A DNA stretch of 12,780 nt from JBCDCP01 sp039181495 (GTDB taxonomy: Bacteria; Pseudomonadota; Alphaproteobacteria; Rhizobiales; Tepidamorphaceae). A model generated the notes under the pieces. The model did no database searches and had not been told where the DNA came from. It saw only the letters and a program-made list of their open reading frames with translations. Below are positions 11,615 through 12,780 of this stretch, piece after piece (the stretch's first letter is position 1; each line of letters starts with the position of its first letter). The position numbers and the translations under genes were made by a program. Where the stretch lies: assembly GCA_039181495.1 (NCBI GenBank), contig JBCDCP010000085.1:1-12780 (forward strand). The letters are read 5' to 3'.

Positions 11615-12780
11615 CTATCGCGCATCCGCTGTTGCCGGAACATCTTCCTGCTGGGCAATGGCTTGTGCCGCAGCGCCCGCCGCAGCGCGCGCCCTGGCCT
11701 GCTGATCAGAAGCATCTTCGTCGTCCTCGGCACCAGCCACACGGACCAGAACCTCCCGGTGGGCAAACGGTATGTCGTGCTCCTCAAACAGGTCCTGGAT
11801 GCGCGCATAGACCACCTTGCGCAGCACGAACTGATCCTGCGGCTTGGACTTGAATTTCACCCTCAGGATCATCGCCGAGTCTTCCATCTGCACAACGCCC
11901 TGGGATTTCACCTGATCGATGAACAAGGGCCCGTATTCAGGATGCTCCATCAGCTCCTGGCCCATTTTTTTGATCAGCTTGCGCAGCTTCTCGACATCCG
12001 TGTCGTAGGTGACCCGGATCGGCAGCTTCATGATCGCCCAGTCACGCGAATGATTGGTCAGCCGGGATACGTCACCAAATGGCACGGTGTGCAACGCTCC
12101 TCGATGATGTCTGAGCTGCATGGAGCGGATTGAAATCCGTTCGACCGTGCCCTTGACCTCGCCCACATCGATGTACTCGCCGCGCCGGAAGGCATCGTCG
12201 AGCAGAAAGAACATGCCTGAGATGATGTCGCGAACGAGCGTCTGCGCGCCAAAACCGACCGCAAGACCGATGACCCCTGCACCGGCCAGAAGCGGGCCGA
12301 TATCGAGACCGAGCTTGGACAGCACGACCAGCAGAACGATCGTGGAGATAGCGATCAGAACCGTATTGCGCACGAGAGGCAGCAGGGTCGCAAGGCGTGT
12401 CGCACCCTGGCCGAATTCGGCTTCGCCATCTTCAGCTTCGGTGGCCGGTTCCTCGATCGCCATCCGGTGATTGATCGCGATGCGGACGGCGTCGAAAGCC
12501 AGATAACCGAGAAAACAGATGATCCCGATATCGCGCAAGGCCTCCGCCATGCCGCCCTCAGTCAGACCCGTGCCCCACAGATCGCCCAGCAGAAAGATGG
12601 CAAGAATGCTGGAAATGACCACGGCTACGCGCTCGAACAAGGTATGCATTGGTGAGCGGACCAACGTGATCGGCTCGCCTTCAGCGTCCTCGGCTGCGGC
12701 TTGGGCGGCGAGTTCGGGGTGAAGCGACTCAGGGTCCGGCCAGATGCGATCCACGAAGTAGATCAGCAGCCAGTAGGTCA
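11615..12780 (-). CDS. MscS-family mechanosensitive ion channel (N-terminus outside window)
   Basis: The frame is open through the right edge; eight further codons (Thr-Tyr-Trp-Leu-Leu-Ile-Tyr-Phe) precede the first possible GTG at 12754, so the gene is partial and at least 387 residues long. Counting from that GTG, hydrophobic segments lie near 37-60, 74-95 and 127-150, then the pore-lining helix (152-187) with Ala-Gly-Ala-Gly-Val-Ile-Gly-Leu-Ala-Val-Gly-Phe-Gly-Ala-Gln, the Gly/Ala pattern of MscS channels. The beta domain follows (Gly-Glu-Tyr-Ile-Asp-Val-Gly, then Pro-Phe-Gly-Asp-Val) and an alpha/beta vestibule. The C-terminal 35 residues are Ala-rich and probably disordered. The channel would open under membrane tension to release solutes during osmotic down-shock. 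It is larger than simple MscS, so it belongs to the extended members with extra N-terminal membrane segments. It converges with purQ, six bases apart. Confidence 0.92.
   Translation of the reverse strand, partial: TYWLLIYFVDRIWPDPESLHPELAAQAAAEDAEGEPITLVRSPMHTLFERVAVVISSILAIFLLGDLWGTGLTEGGMAEALRDIGIICFLGYLAFDAVRIAINHRMAIEEPATEAEDGEAEFGQGATRLATLLPLVRNTVLIAISTIVLLVVLSKLGLDIGPLLAGAGVIGLAVGFGAQTLVRDIISGMFFLLDDAFRRGEYIDVGEVKGTVERISIRSMQLRHHRGALHTVPFGDVSRLTNHSRDWAIMKLPIRVTYDTDVEKLRKLIKKMGQELMEHPEYGPLFIDQVKSQGVVQMEDSAMILRVKFKSKPQDQFVLRKVVYARIQDLFEEHDIPFAHREVLVRVAGAEDDEDASDQQARARAAAGAAAQAIAQQEDVPATADAR

Noticed and set aside
1..12780. Mobile element, phage remnant, defence system or CRISPR array
   Set aside because: No transposase, integrase, nuclease or regularly spaced direct repeats were seen; the 60-base repeats are coding and lie within genes.

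Overview
The window reads as chromosomal DNA of a GC-rich alphaproteobacterium, most likely a member of the Hyphomicrobiales (Rhizobiales). The best clues are a gene for the zeta-type F1-ATPase inhibitor (DUF1476), a family typical of alphaproteobacteria, lying divergent from a purC-purS-purQ run. The genus cannot be named from this sequence alone. No tRNA, rRNA, CRISPR array, insertion sequence or phage gene was seen.

Layout. (1) 1-212: the 3' end of an unidentified plus-strand gene, followed by a terminator-like hairpin and a hairpin-rich spacer. (2) 399-3478: three plus-strand genes for secreted envelope proteins. All three begin with a signal peptide and then two or three copies of a 20-residue, two-cysteine repeat (C-P-[DP]-G-[YF]...G-x-C). 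Two of them add a peptidoglycan-binding domain. One of those ends in a SPOR-like domain. The other carries a piece resembling one lobe of an amino-acid-binding protein, a PAN/apple domain, a charged coiled coil and a cysteine-rich tail. This is the least ordinary part of the window. (3) 3539-5229: an aldo/keto reductase (minus) divergent from a LysE/RhtB-type exporter (plus). (4) 5270-6820: a membrane-anchored HD-GYP protein (minus), probably a cyclic-di-GMP phosphodiesterase. (5) 7118-9570: a minus-strand run of the zeta subunit, an HpcH/HpaI-type aldolase and a nicotinate phosphoribosyltransferase-like enzyme, closed by an intrinsic terminator at 7067-7093. (6) 9865-11608: purC, purS and purQ (plus), for steps of de novo purine synthesis; purL is not in the window. 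(7) 11615-12780: a mechanosensitive channel of the MscS family (minus), with its N-terminus beyond the window edge.

How they may work together. The three repeat proteins probably act together outside the inner membrane, bound to peptidoglycan, with two of them translationally coupled (TGATG overlap). Purine synthesis, NAD salvage and control of the ATP synthase sit side by side around the divergent spacer at 9571-9864. The other genes look like ordinary, independently transcribed units. Start codons were moved from the longest possible frame in five genes (399, 1127, 1907, 4462 complement and 9865), plus purQ, because of ribosome binding sites, signal peptides or family alignment.
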